Source of the DNA: a virus
Length of the DNA stretch: 36,215 bases
Reading direction: 5' to 3' (one strand)
Virus record (IMG/VR): IMGVR_UViG_3300034063_000607
Location: 1-36,215 of that record
Made by a program: the position numbers and the translations under genes. The notes beneath the pieces were generated by a model that saw only the letters and a program-made list of their open reading frames with translations, was not told the DNA's origin and did not search any database. How positions within the stretch are numbered: position 1 is the first letter of the stretch; each line of letters starts with the position of its first letter. Shown here piece by piece: positions 6,613-14,900 of this stretch.

Positions 6613-6934
6613 ATTCCTTGGCAACCTTTAATAGGATTAAATACCCAATAAGGTCATCAATATCATTATCTCCTGGGTATTCTTCACCCTTAATTAACCT
6701 ATTTAATTTATCATCAATTCGGACATATAGCTGCTCTCTTGGTCCCGCCTTAGAAAATATACGAACTGGGTCAAGCGCAGAGTTACCATATGAAATATTT
6801 TTCTTTATAAGCATATGAGCAATATCAAGGCAGGTGCTTAGGATTTCTTTTCCAGCTTCCGTTCCAACTGTAAGCAAGTAAAGATCGTCATACTTAAATT
6901 CTTTTGAATCTGCAAAAACTGGCTTTGGTGTCAT
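6593..6934 (-). CDS. DUF1599/Nmad1-like protein
   Basis: This 113-residue protein matches the pattern of the DUF1599 ('nucleotide modification associated domain 1') family as I know it. It has a helix with KKNISYGNSALDP, then REQLYVRIDDKLNRL and an acidic DNDIDDLIGYLILLKVA. These all-alpha proteins resemble MazG-type nucleotide pyrophosphatases and often occur in phages with modified DNA. The acidic residues in the RIDDK and DIDDL motifs would be metal ligands. The ATG overlaps the stop of the tiny HTH gene before it (ATGA). A nucleotide pool role is inference, and the family call is by motif memory. Confidence 0.6.
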   Translation of the reverse strand: MTPKPVFADSKEFKYDDLYLLTVGTEAGKEILSTCLDIAHMLIKKNISYGNSALDPVRIFSKAGPREQLYVRIDDKLNRLIKGEEYPGDNDIDDLIGYLILLKVAKEFAISVD

Positions 6935-7071
6935 TTTATTAGCCCCTTTTCTTTTAAAGCTCTATATATGGTCATAACTGTTACACCACATTCTTGTGCT
7001 ATATTCTCCATAGTCTTTTTTTGGACAACATATCTCCTGTACAGCCATTCTTTATTTTTGTACAATTTCAC
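6931..7071 (-). CDS. Tiny helix-turn-helix protein (46 aa)
   Basis: This small gene starts with GTG at 7071, overlapping the methyltransferase stop (GTGA), and ends in TGA overlapping the next ATG. The 46-residue product is basic and carries a clear helix-turn-helix: KTMENIAQECGVTVMTIYRA, followed by LKEKGLIK. It resembles the DNA-binding domain of Hin-type resolvases or sigma-like HTH domains standing alone. Small HTH proteins of this kind are common in actinophages and may regulate transcription or help DNA packaging. The double 4-nt overlaps strongly support that it is a real gene. Confidence 0.8.
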   Translation of the reverse strand: MKLYKNKEWLYRRYVVQKKTMENIAQECGVTVMTIYRALKEKGLIK

Positions 7072-7658
7072 AGATGGTCCCACCTAAAATGCTTTCTGTA
7101 TGACTCTAGATCGATAACATTTGGGTCTACCCACCAATCTTCTGACTCTGTTCTAACAACAAGTGAGTACCCCAATGAATCAAATATTTCTCTTTGAACA
7201 TCTCTCATTGCAATATTTCTCCAGTACATATTGGCATCGTGCTCAAAAGTTATAACAGTAAACCTGTAAGAGTTAAGGGGTACGGCAAGTAGTCCATGAA
7301 GGCTTGTGTATGCGCTTCCATTTGGTCTTCCATCTAGATTGTATCCAGAATCAATATCTATCTGTAGATAGTCTATTTGTTTTGGAAATGAATTTTCTTC
7401 AAAGTACGAGATATAATTAAAATCAAGGGCATCTCCCATACATGGATTAGACCTATTTTCAATAAACTCTTTTCTAAACTCTTCTCTTATTTCAAACGAA
7501 ACCCCTTTCCATCCAAATTCATTTTCTAGCTTATGGGTATTGCTTCCATTTTTTGAATGAAAGGCTCCCAACTCAACATAATATCCGCCCTTTTTATTTT
7601 CAAGCAGCTCTAAAACAAACTCTTCTTGTGCGCTTATCTCATTCCATATTTGTGTCAT
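7068..7658 (-). CDS. FkbM-family methyltransferase
   Basis: This 196-residue protein has a Rossmann SAM-binding start (YYVELGAFHSKNGSNT, about 26-41), then GWKGVSFE with the ribose-binding glutamate near 56. IDYLQIDIDSG and VITFEHDANMY follow as the later strands, and the C-terminus has LVVRTESEDWWVDP, a pattern usual in FkbM members. The family methylates hydroxyls on sugars and polyketides, often in glycan pathways. It sits between the RuvC-like gene (ATGA overlap) and the small HTH gene. With the carbamoyltransferase and SGNH-like genes it hints at modification of a glycan, but that link is inference; the acceptor is unknown. Confidence 0.8.
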   Translation of the reverse strand: MTQIWNEISAQEEFVLELLENKKGGYYVELGAFHSKNGSNTHKLENEFGWKGVSFEIREEFRKEFIENRSNPCMGDALDFNYISYFEENSFPKQIDYLQIDIDSGYNLDGRPNGSAYTSLHGLLAVPLNSYRFTVITFEHDANMYWRNIAMRDVQREIFDSLGYSLVVRTESEDWWVDPNVIDLESYRKHFRWDHL

Positions 7659-8221
7659 TTATTTGTTAGAACCTCTCTAGCGTAATAAGCTATGCCGAAT
7701 GCATCAGCTACATCAAAATCTTCTATTTTCAATCCATGTTTTTTATTAAAATAATCTGCTGTTCTTTGCTTACGCATGTTTCGTAGTTGGTTCTTATACC
7801 AAGAGTCTGCGTACCCTGGATTGGCTAAGCGTATCGCTGCCTTTTCTTCTTTAGTAGGATTCTTGTTCCCAATATACGCTTGCCAAGAGCTTGGAGATAT
7901 AGTAATAACTGAAGCACCCGTAGACATAAGTTCAGCAATAACAACACCATAAACATAGGATAATTTTATCACAGCATCTGGTGATCTGACAAGTATAGCA
8001 CCTTCTACGGCAATATAATCACTTTTTAATTCATCAAGCATCATAGAAACTCTAGTCTTAGCATTATATATTTTTTCATATATGTCATTGCCTACTAAAT
8101 TAATCTTACCCCATTTGATTGGAGTGTTTCCTTCAATTAAACAGAATGCAACTGATGATGTTGATGCATCTATGCCAAGAACTCTGCTTGCATTTGTCCT
8201 AGATAATTTCGCCAGAGTCAT
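7655..8221 (-). CDS. ruvC: RuvC-like Holliday junction resolvase
   Basis: This 188-residue protein has the RNase H-fold acidic residues of RuvC in order: D18 in VLGIDASTSS, E73 in YIAVEGAIL, and D170 with D173 in DVADAFGIAYY. A basic region (KNQLRNMRKQRTADYFNKK) precedes the last motif. It would resolve branched DNA formed during recombination-dependent replication or before packaging. It overlaps the zinc-finger gene upstream by 23 nt and the methyltransferase downstream by 4 nt. The first arginine codons are AGG and AGA. Confidence 0.88.
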   Translation of the reverse strand: MTLAKLSRTNASRVLGIDASTSSVAFCLIEGNTPIKWGKINLVGNDIYEKIYNAKTRVSMMLDELKSDYIAVEGAILVRSPDAVIKLSYVYGVVIAELMSTGASVITISPSSWQAYIGNKNPTKEEKAAIRLANPGYADSWYKNQLRNMRKQRTADYFNKKHGLKIEDFDVADAFGIAYYAREVLTNK

Positions 8222-8492
8222 TTAGCATCCTTAATATCTTATTTCTATCAGATTTTGAGTTATCTTTTTCACATTTAGAGCATATGTCTAAAGTATTATA
8301 CCTACTTAAAGACGACTTGCATGATTTGCAGTATCTTTTTTGACCAGATCTAATTGCTTTTTTCTCATAATACTTCTCCATGATCTTTTTATTTGTTGCA
8401 ACTCTACAACAATCATCTGAGCAATATTTTTGATTATGTGTTTTTGGAGTAAACTCTTTACCATTCATACAATCTTTATTGGCGCATATCAT
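8199..8492 (-). CDS. Double zinc-finger protein
   Basis: This 97-residue protein holds two cysteine clusters. The first is C3 and C8 with YCSDDCC (about 23-28), resembling the FPG/treble-clef finger of small phage DNA-binding proteins. The second is YCKSCKS and DICSKCEK (about 54-74), a four-cysteine ribbon. The segment between is strongly basic. Nucleic acid binding is likely; there is no visible catalytic motif. It lies between the PD-(D/E)XK nuclease (TAATG overlap) and RuvC, so a role in recombination intermediates is plausible. Confidence 0.78.
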   Translation of the reverse strand: MICANKDCMNGKEFTPKTHNQKYCSDDCCRVATNKKIMEKYYEKKAIRSGQKRYCKSCKSSLSRYNTLDICSKCEKDNSKSDRNKILRMLNDSGEII

Positions 8493-9280
8493 TATGAAGG
8501 AACCTTAAATCTTTCTATTTGCACCGTTCCAACAGGAGTATCCTTCGAATAACACTCTTTTTTAATAGGGCAGTACGTGCAAGGCATCTTAGTTTTTGTT
8601 GCGCCTTCTGGCTTCATTGGCAAGTCACCGTCCTTAAAGTTATCCCAGACTTCCCTCATCCACAGGAACGTATCCTCAATAATCTTTTTGTTTCTCTCAT
8701 TCATTGATACTGGAATAATCAATATCTCTTGAGTGTTCTTGTTTTCATAAAGAAAGAAACCTTCTTTTGCATCTTTCAACTTCATGTAAGTCAGTAGCTG
8801 AAGTAGGTGGTTTGCAGATGGGCTCATTTCAGCCTGTCTTGTATCCCACACTTCTTGCTTAGCCGTTTTAATTTCACCGATTACTGTCTCGCCATCATAC
8901 TCCATGATAAGGTCAATAAAACCTCTAATTGGAGGATACTCGTTTACAATCTCTTCTTCTTCAGCTTTCCATTGTGGCATAGTTTTAATCAAGTTCTGAA
9001 GTCTTTCATGGGCCTGAGTTCCTTGAGCCATATTTGCAACTGCAACCGCATCGTTATTATCAATAAAGACAGCTCCTGAAAAAGCCATATACCAATACCT
9101 TGGGCATGTTCCATGACCATAACCCAAAGAACTTGGACTAAAAGATTTTTTAGTCATCTCTCCGTCTGCTCTTTTAGTATTTTTATATGACTCATCAAGC
9201 ATTGATGCAAAAAGCTCTGGGTCAAAAAACTTACCAGTGTGCTTCTTGAACTTTAAATTTTTTACTATGTTTCTACCCAT
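8492..9280 (-). CDS. PD-(D/E)XK nuclease with Fe-S cluster (Cas4/RecB-like)
   Basis: This 262-residue protein combines the RecB-family nuclease core with the four cysteines that hold a 4Fe-4S cluster in Cas4, Dna2 and AddB. The core is H91 in QAHERLQ, D123 in IRGFIDLIMEY, E136-I-K138 in GEIKT, and a QLLTYMKL helix. The cysteines are C59 in GTCPRYW and C234, C237, C243 in CTYCPIKKEC. It is expected to be an exonuclease processing DNA ends during recombination or replication. There is no CRISPR array or cas1 in the window, so a Cas4 role in spacer capture is not supported. It is followed by the zinc-finger and RuvC genes. Confidence 0.87.
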   Translation of the reverse strand: MGRNIVKNLKFKKHTGKFFDPELFASMLDESYKNTKRADGEMTKKSFSPSSLGYGHGTCPRYWYMAFSGAVFIDNNDAVAVANMAQGTQAHERLQNLIKTMPQWKAEEEEIVNEYPPIRGFIDLIMEYDGETVIGEIKTAKQEVWDTRQAEMSPSANHLLQLLTYMKLKDAKEGFFLYENKNTQEILIIPVSMNERNKKIIEDTFLWMREVWDNFKDGDLPMKPEGATKTKMPCTYCPIKKECYSKDTPVGTVQIERFKVPS

Positions 9281-9618
9281 TACAAGTTATACCTAACGAC
9301 ATACTTAAGTGCATCTACAAGTTTGTCTATGGACTCCTTTGCTGAATAATATATATTCTTCTTGTTATTATTTGTTGTTCCAGCTTTATCTTTTGCTATT
9401 GTTGAATAATAAGATGCCATCATAGCAAACTTAGTGGACATAGCCTGAAGCTCAATAATAAGTTGTGGGGCTTTTGCAGCAGGAACATCTGGATTCAATA
9501 ACAGTTTAACTATAACAGCCAAAGCTCTGTCTAGCTGAGCATCATTCATATACTCATGAAGATCGTTAAACTCAGTAATCGAGTTAATTAACTCTAGTGT
9601 ATTTTTATCCTCTGTCAT
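9280..9618 (-). CDS. Helical protein of unknown function
   Basis: I do not recognise this 112-residue protein. It is mostly helical, with an acidic N-terminus, a stretch of hydrophobic and charged repeats (LDRALAVIVKLLLNP, then PQLIIELQAMSTKFAMMASYY) and a basic, Asn/Lys-rich linker before a final helix. No cysteines, membrane segment or catalytic motif are visible. It sits between a 34-aa membrane protein and the Fe-S nuclease, with its stop overlapping the nuclease start (TAATG), so it may be an accessory or structural partner of the nuclease. Confidence 0.78.
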   Translation of the reverse strand: MTEDKNTLELINSITEFNDLHEYMNDAQLDRALAVIVKLLLNPDVPAAKAPQLIIELQAMSTKFAMMASYYSTIAKDKAGTTNNNKKNIYYSAKESIDKLVDALKYVVRYNL

Positions 9619-9709
9619 TTTTAATCTTCTTATCCCATTTATCCATTAAAAGGCCAACTCCGTAGCCTACTGCAAATCCTAGCATTACTCCATAACAAAA
9701 TATTAACAT
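9605..9709 (-). CDS. Single-pass membrane miniprotein (34 aa)
   Basis: This short gene is read from ATG at 9709 (a GTG at 9712 is an alternative). It overlaps the XapX-like gene upstream and the 112-aa gene downstream by 14 nt. The product has one glycine-rich hydrophobic helix (LIFCYGVMLGFAVGYGVGLLM) followed by a basic tail DKWDKKIKND, which predicts a single membrane span with the tail in the cytoplasm. There is no family assignment. The coding evidence is the packing and a clean membrane-protein pattern. Confidence 0.55.
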   Translation of the reverse strand: MLIFCYGVMLGFAVGYGVGLLMDKWDKKIKNDRG

Positions 9710-9864
9710 CACATAATCCTTTGAACGAGTCCATAACCTAACCATAGGCCAAATATGCCCATGAGGCCAGAGAATACTGGAGGAGCAGGGATAGGCAGCC
9801 TAAATAGACTAAATATCCCTCCCACACCAATTCCTACTAGTGTTGTAAGAACTATCTCTTTCAT
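9709..9864 (-). CDS. XapX-domain (DUF1427-like) small membrane protein
   Basis: This 51-residue protein starts with ATG at 9864, overlapping the SSB stop (TAATG). It shows the XapX pattern: a first hydrophobic helix (VLTTLVGIGVGGIFSLF), the turn RLPIPAPPVFSG, and a second helix (LMGIFGLWLGYGLV). XapX proteins are small two-helix membrane proteins of unknown function found in bacteria and some phages. It would sit in the cytoplasmic membrane. It is followed by another membrane miniprotein. A holin-like role is possible only as speculation; the Pro-Ala-Pro-Pro turn argues for XapX. Confidence 0.75.
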   Translation of the reverse strand: MKEIVLTTLVGIGVGGIFSLFRLPIPAPPVFSGLMGIFGLWLGYGLVQRIM

Positions 9865-10256
9865 TAAAACGGAACCTCTGCATATGTCTTGTATGAAGGG
9901 AAATCGTTATTTCCTGGTGCCTTGTCCTTAGATAAGGTGTAAGCTGTTACAGAGATTGAATCAGCGTTAATCTCATAAGAGCTTCTCTTTACGCCATCTT
10001 TATCTGTCCATGTATCTTCAAAAATCTTTCCTACAATAATAACTTCCATGCCCTTTTTAATTACAGACTTAGATTGATCTGCAAGCGTTCGCCAGGCCTT
10101 TACTGTCCACCAAGAGGTGTTCTTGTCTTCCCACTCCCCAGTAACATCATTCTTAACACGATCATTAGTAGCAACTCTAAAGCGAAGTCCATTTGATCCC
10201 ACAGCTTCTGGTTCACTACCAACTCTTCCAACAATTGTAATAATTGGATTAGCCAT
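9864..10256 (-). CDS. ssb: Single-stranded DNA-binding protein (OB fold)
   Basis: This 130-residue protein has the bacterial SSB OB-fold pattern: ITIVGRVGSEPE, LRFRVATNDR, TSWWTVKAWRTLAD, then KKGMEVIIVGKI and SSYEINADSISV. It coats ssDNA during replication, recombination and repair. The C-terminus ends in AEVPF, keeping the final Pro-Phe used to dock partner proteins but without the usual acidic run. It lies just after RecA and its two small companions. A second, gp32-like ssDNA-binding protein is encoded at 15642-16316. Confidence 0.93.
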   Translation of the reverse strand: MANPIITIVGRVGSEPEAVGSNGLRFRVATNDRVKNDVTGEWEDKNTSWWTVKAWRTLADQSKSVIKKGMEVIIVGKIFEDTWTDKDGVKRSSYEINADSISVTAYTLSKDKAPGNNDFPSYKTYAEVPF

Positions 10257-10557
10257 TTTTATTTTCCTCCCAAAATGTGATCAGTTCTTCTAGTACTGAC
10301 CACTCTATGATTCCAAGACGGACCTTGAAATCCCCTCCGATAATAATTTTAAGGGCAGGGTGCATATCCCTACTTACCTTAAAAGTATCTGTACAGATTT
10401 TAGCCCATACATCTTTGTTTAAAGTAAACGATGCTTTGGCTTCTTTGTAATCTACTAAAAAGTTTTTCCATTTAGCATCGCCTTTTTGATACTCACCACG
10501 GCCACTATTTTTTTGTGCTTTAGCGCCATCTCTTTTTACTTCTGCTCTTTCTGACAT
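10249..10557 (-). CDS. Small protein between RecA and SSB
   Basis: This 102-residue protein is not recognised. The N-terminal 30 residues are basic and low in hydrophobics (KRDGAKAQKNSGRGEYQKGD), probably disordered. The remainder looks folded, with DVWAKICTDTF, ALKIIIGGDFKVRLGIIEWSVLEELITFWEE. It overlaps the SSB start by 8 nt and follows the zinc-ribbon gene with a TAATG junction, so it belongs to the RecA-SSB operon and may be a recombination accessory. Confidence 0.75.
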   Translation of the reverse strand: MSERAEVKRDGAKAQKNSGRGEYQKGDAKWKNFLVDYKEAKASFTLNKDVWAKICTDTFKVSRDMHPALKIIIGGDFKVRLGIIEWSVLEELITFWEENKNG

Positions 10558-10748
10558 TAGTTAAGCTTATGCTTTGTCTCATGACCATTTGAACATGTCC
10601 AATACATTTCAAAAGTAGCTTGATTAAAATTATAGAACGGAACTGAAAGATCACACTTACTGCATGGTCTTTCCTGATCTATTCTTTCAACCCTGCTATC
10701 TTTAGGCTCTTCAGTTTTAGAAGCAAAAAATTCATTAAGATTTGGCAT
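10557..10748 (-). CDS. Zinc-ribbon protein (63 aa)
   Basis: This 63-residue protein has CSKCDL (cysteines about 33 and 36) and a later TCSNGHE, giving a CxxC...C...H zinc ribbon. The N-terminus (MPNLNEFFASKTEEPKDSR) is charged and flexible. It overlaps the recA stop by 14 nt. A nucleic-acid or protein-docking role is likely, but no family is recognised. Confidence 0.72.
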   Translation of the reverse strand: MPNLNEFFASKTEEPKDSRVERIDQERPCSKCDLSVPFYNFNQATFEMYWTCSNGHETKHKLN

Positions 10749-11739
10749 TTATCTCTCCTATTAAGTTGTCTACAACATCTGGATTTTCCTTTAAATACGC
10801 TACAGCCTTTGCACGTCCTTGAAAACGTTCTCCATTTACTGTATACCATGCTCCACCCTTTTCAATAATTCCACACATTTCTGAAACATCTAATGTCTCA
10901 CCAACATAATCTATACCGAGAGATTCTCCTTGGTAGTAGAAGTCATACTGTCCAGATAAATTTGGGGGACCGACTTTGTTGTAATCAACAATCCAATTGA
11001 CTGGCCTGCCAACTCTTTGCTCAATAATTTTGTCACCAACCTTAATGCCAGCTTTAATAGCATTAGCTTCGGCTTCCGAAGACCATAACTTAATAACTGT
11101 AGATGAGAAGAATTTAACTGCCATTCCTCCCGTGGGTATGTGGCTAGCATGCATAGATCCAAACTGGTTTCTTTGTTGTGAAATGAGAACGAGTAATGTA
11201 TTTTTGTTTGCATAGTTTAACATTTTGACTGCGTGGGTCATATCCTTTGCTTCTGCGCCGATTTGCTTTGTGTCTTGCAAGTCTTTCATTTCATTTCCAT
11301 CTTTTTCAAAATAGATGGCTGGAAGCAAAGCTGAGATTGAATCAACTACAATTAAATCTACTCCTGCTTCCATAAGTTTTGTTGCAACATCCACCATATC
11401 ATTAACTGTTTTAGCTGGAGAATAAATCAATTGCTTAGAGTCTACACCAAGCTTCTCTGCCCACTCTGGGTCATAAGAATGCTCTGCATCAATCCAAGCA
11501 CAAGTTTTTCCTTCTTTTTGAGCAAGCGCTATCATTTGTAGACAAAAAGAAGATTTTCCTGCTGACTTATTGCCCCACACAAGTATCTGTCTTCCGTAAG
11601 CAAATCCACCATTTAATGCTAGGTTTAATCCAATGCTCGGTGTTGGCTGCTTCTCTATTTGAATATCAACAGCAGACTGAACTCTGGCCCTTGTCTTTGG
11701 GTCAAGCTTAGCTAAAATGTCGTCTAGTTGCATTTCCAT
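10735..11739 (-). CDS. recA: RecA/UvsX-type recombinase
   Basis: This 334-residue protein is a RecA-family strand-exchange ATPase. Walker A is GNKSAGKS (56-63), Walker B is LIVVDSISALLP (D133), and LLVLISQQRNQFGSM is the DNA-binding L1 region. KKEGKTCAWIDAEHSYDP-like family sequence lies between them, with AWIDAEHSYDP at about 81-91. It is slightly shorter than cellular RecA and lacks much of the C-terminal domain. The reading frame begins with TTG at 11742, but ATG at 11739 is the better start; a further ATG two codons later is possible. It stands with ssb, the Fe-S nuclease and ruvC in one recombination cluster. Confidence 0.93.
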   Translation of the reverse strand: MEMQLDDILAKLDPKTRARVQSAVDIQIEKQPTPSIGLNLALNGGFAYGRQILVWGNKSAGKSSFCLQMIALAQKEGKTCAWIDAEHSYDPEWAEKLGVDSKQLIYSPAKTVNDMVDVATKLMEAGVDLIVVDSISALLPAIYFEKDGNEMKDLQDTKQIGAEAKDMTHAVKMLNYANKNTLLVLISQQRNQFGSMHASHIPTGGMAVKFFSSTVIKLWSSEAEANAIKAGIKVGDKIIEQRVGRPVNWIVDYNKVGPPNLSGQYDFYYQGESLGIDYVGETLDVSEMCGIIEKGGAWYTVNGERFQGRAKAVAYLKENPDVVDNLIGEINAKS

Positions 11740-11742
11740 CAA

Positions 11743-11967
11743 TTAATCATTAGCCAATTCATAGTCAGATTTAGATCCTAGTGGCTCTAGCTTAAACTCA
11801 AATGACAAGTTCTCATCATTGTATGTTACAGAAAGCTGCGAGTCTTCCTTGTTAGAGTTAATAAAATCTTCAGTTGGTATCTCAATAGATCCAATTTTAT
11901 TTAAAATTGCAACCAGAACCTTTGTTGCATTCATAGTCTTAAAAACATCTTCATTGTTTTCTGTCAT
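11743..11967 (-). CDS. Small acidic protein after DNA polymerase
   Basis: I do not recognise this 74-residue acidic protein. It reads as a short alpha-beta fold: a helix with NATKVLVAILNKIGSIEIP and two strands, LSVTYNDENLSFEFKLEPL. Its ATG overlaps the polymerase stop (ATGA) and its TAA is 3 nt before recA, so it is translated between them. It could be a polymerase or recombinase accessory, but there is no motif to say so. Confidence 0.72.
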   Translation of the reverse strand: MTENNEDVFKTMNATKVLVAILNKIGSIEIPTEDFINSNKEDSQLSVTYNDENLSFEFKLEPLGSKSDYELAND

Positions 11968-14900
11968 TTTACTTCCTTAACCATAAGTGTTCCATCTTCT
12001 AAAGTTTTTAGAACTGGCTCGCATGTCATTCCTTCTCTCATTTTTGCCAAAGAGAGCGGGTACATACTTGAAAATACAATTGCTCTATTTAAATTCTTAT
12101 CTTTATCTGACATAACTAAGTGTGCCATAGTTTTACCAGCTTTTGTTTTATATGGTGTATAGCTTATCACAAACCTTTGATTTTCGTCAATAGGGTACGA
12201 CTGTGCATATAGGTATTTAACAAAAGCATCCTCAGAGTCTTTGTTAATTAAATCAACTTCTACATATCTAGATATTCTATTGTCTCCAACAAGAACAAAA
12301 TACATTTTATTTGTTTCTATTTTTGTTTGCTCAATATCAAAAAGACCTACTGATCCGCTTTCATCAACAAGCTCGATTCTTGACCAACCATTTCCACGCT
12401 TTATACTCTTTGCCATTCCAAACATAACAAAAGATCCAAGTTCTTCAAACTCATCAATTGGTCTAGCCTGTGCTTTAATCTTTGGGTCTAGATTAGAAAG
12501 ATTAAATGAAGGTATTCCTAAAAATTCGTAATAAGACTCGGCTTCTTTACCGCTTCTAGGGTTATCATCAAAAGCAGCCCCGCCAATAGCATTAAGAGAA
12601 GAAATGGCCCTAGAATTAATACCACTGCCTTTCTTGGATGCTTTGTCAACAAAGTCTTTATAATTTTCATAAGGTCTCTTTTCTATAATCTTATTTGCAA
12701 TGCTGTCTGAAATAAATTTAACTTCTGCCAATCCAAACCTAATAGAATCTTTCTGTAATGAAAAGTTTACATCAGACTCATTTACATGTGGAAGCTTTAC
12801 CTTAATGCCAAGTCTTTTTGCTTCAATCAGATATCCTGTTCTGGCGTCTTTGTCTCCTTCGTTCTTAAGGATCGAGAATAGAAATTCCAAAGGATAATAA
12901 CACTTAAGCCAAGCGGTATAATAAGAAAGCATAGAATAAGCGACAGCGTGACTGCGATTGAATGAGTATCCAGCATGTGCTTCGAAGTTTTTCCAGAGGT
13001 TTTCTGCTTCATCGGCGCTGATATGCTTCTTAGCGCCCTCAATAAACTTATCTTTAAAAGGACTGAGTTCTTTTGCATCCTGCTTCTTACCAATAACCTT
13101 TCTAACCTTGTCCGCTTCCGACCAAGTCATTCCGCCCAAGTGTACGCATGCTTGCATAACCTGCTCTTGATAAATAATAACTCCATATGTATTTTCTGTG
13201 AAAGGCTTCATAATAGGATGAGTGTAATGAACTGCTTCGTCCCCATGCTTACGCTTAATGTAAGAGGAACCAACCGTATTCATTGCACCTGGGCGCACCA
13301 AAGCGTTAGATGCAGCTAAATCTTCAAACTTATCCACCCGCATCTTTATAAGAAGGTTTGTGTATGGAGTTGCTTCTGCCTGAAATATTCCCTTTGTGTA
13401 TCCATCATTAAATATCTTATACACATTTTGATCATCAAGTGGTATTTCATATAGATTAATTTCTTTACCCGATCTGTCCTTAATTGTTTTTAAGGTATCA
13501 GAGATTACAGATAAAGTCTTAAGTCCTAGGGCATCTAGTTTAATAAGACCTATATCTGCAACCGTATCCATATCGTATGCCACGACTGGAATTCTTCCAG
13601 ACACTTCATCGTTTGCATCTGCTCTAGACTCTATTGGAGCATACTTTCTTAAATCATCTTTTGCTACTACAACTCCAGCAGCATGCACTCCAACGCTGCG
13701 AATTTTTCCACGTAGCTTTTCAGCAAGCCAAGTTACCTCTGGGTATTTTGTTCTAAACTCTTTTGTATTTGGTGAATCCATAAAGTCTTCAAATGTGTCA
13801 ATAGATTTCATTGCACGATTTACATCAGACAGCGGAACCATAAATACACGGGCAGCATCACGAATAACACCCTTATCCTTAAAATAAGTAAATGTAGAAA
13901 TAGATGCGACGTGCTTAAACTTCTTTTTTAAGTAATCCTTAACCTCTTTGCGGCGACGGTCTTCAAAGTCAGTATCGATATCTGGAAAGTCATTTCGCTC
14001 TGGATTAATAAAGCGGAAGAATAGAAGGTCATACTTAATAGGATCTACATCTGTAATTCCAAGAGCATAGCAAACTAATGAGCCTGCAGCAGAACCACGG
14101 CCAGGACCAACCATAATATTATTTGATTTAGCCCATGTAATCATATCGGCTACAACTAGGAAGTATGATGCAAATGACTTATCTTTAATTATAGATAACT
14201 CTTCTGCAATTCTATCCAAGTAGACCTGATCTTTGTCCAGAGATAGTCTTTTAAGGCCTTCTAAGGCCATATCAGACAGTTTCTTGTCAGCATTGGTCTT
14301 TGGGATAGGGAGCAGATCTAATCCCCTATTGAAGTCATATTCTTCAATCTTATCAGCAATTTCCATTGTATTATCATATATATCTGTACGAGTAATACCT
14401 GCTTTATTAAAGTCCGCCTCAATTTCAGACCTACTTTGAATAAATAAATTATAGTCTGCAAATGATATTTTACGGTCTGGATATAGGTAATTAAATCTAT
14501 CTAGCATATCTGGCATTTGCCTAGACATTTCAAAGTCTGCATCTTTATCTGATTTAGGAGATGTAGATAGAATAAGCATTGCTTCTTCTAATACTCTATC
14601 TTCTTCTTTAGCAAAGTGCGAATCACCTGTTGCCACAGCCTTAATTTTAAGTTCATCTGCTAATTCAAGCAGCTTCGAATTTATTTCTTCTGGGTTGTGA
14701 GACTGTACCTCAATATAAAAATCTTTACCGAAAGTTTTTTGAAAGTCTTTGAGAATAAGTTTAGCTTCAGAGAACTCGCCTTTTTCGATAGCCTTAGAGA
14801 TAAGACCATTAAGGCATCCAGAGAGTACAATAATACCTTCCGCATATTCCTTAAGCACCTCCCTATCAATACGTGGCTTATGATAAAAGCCTTCTGTCCA

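Noticed and set aside
8492-9280. CRISPR adaptation nuclease (Cas4) and a CRISPR array
   Set aside because: No repeat-spacer array, cas1 or cas2 is present; the gene lies in a phage recombination operon.
10911-11213. 100-codon minus-strand frame inside recA
   Set aside because: It is an out-of-frame shadow of recA, whose motifs and length are complete.
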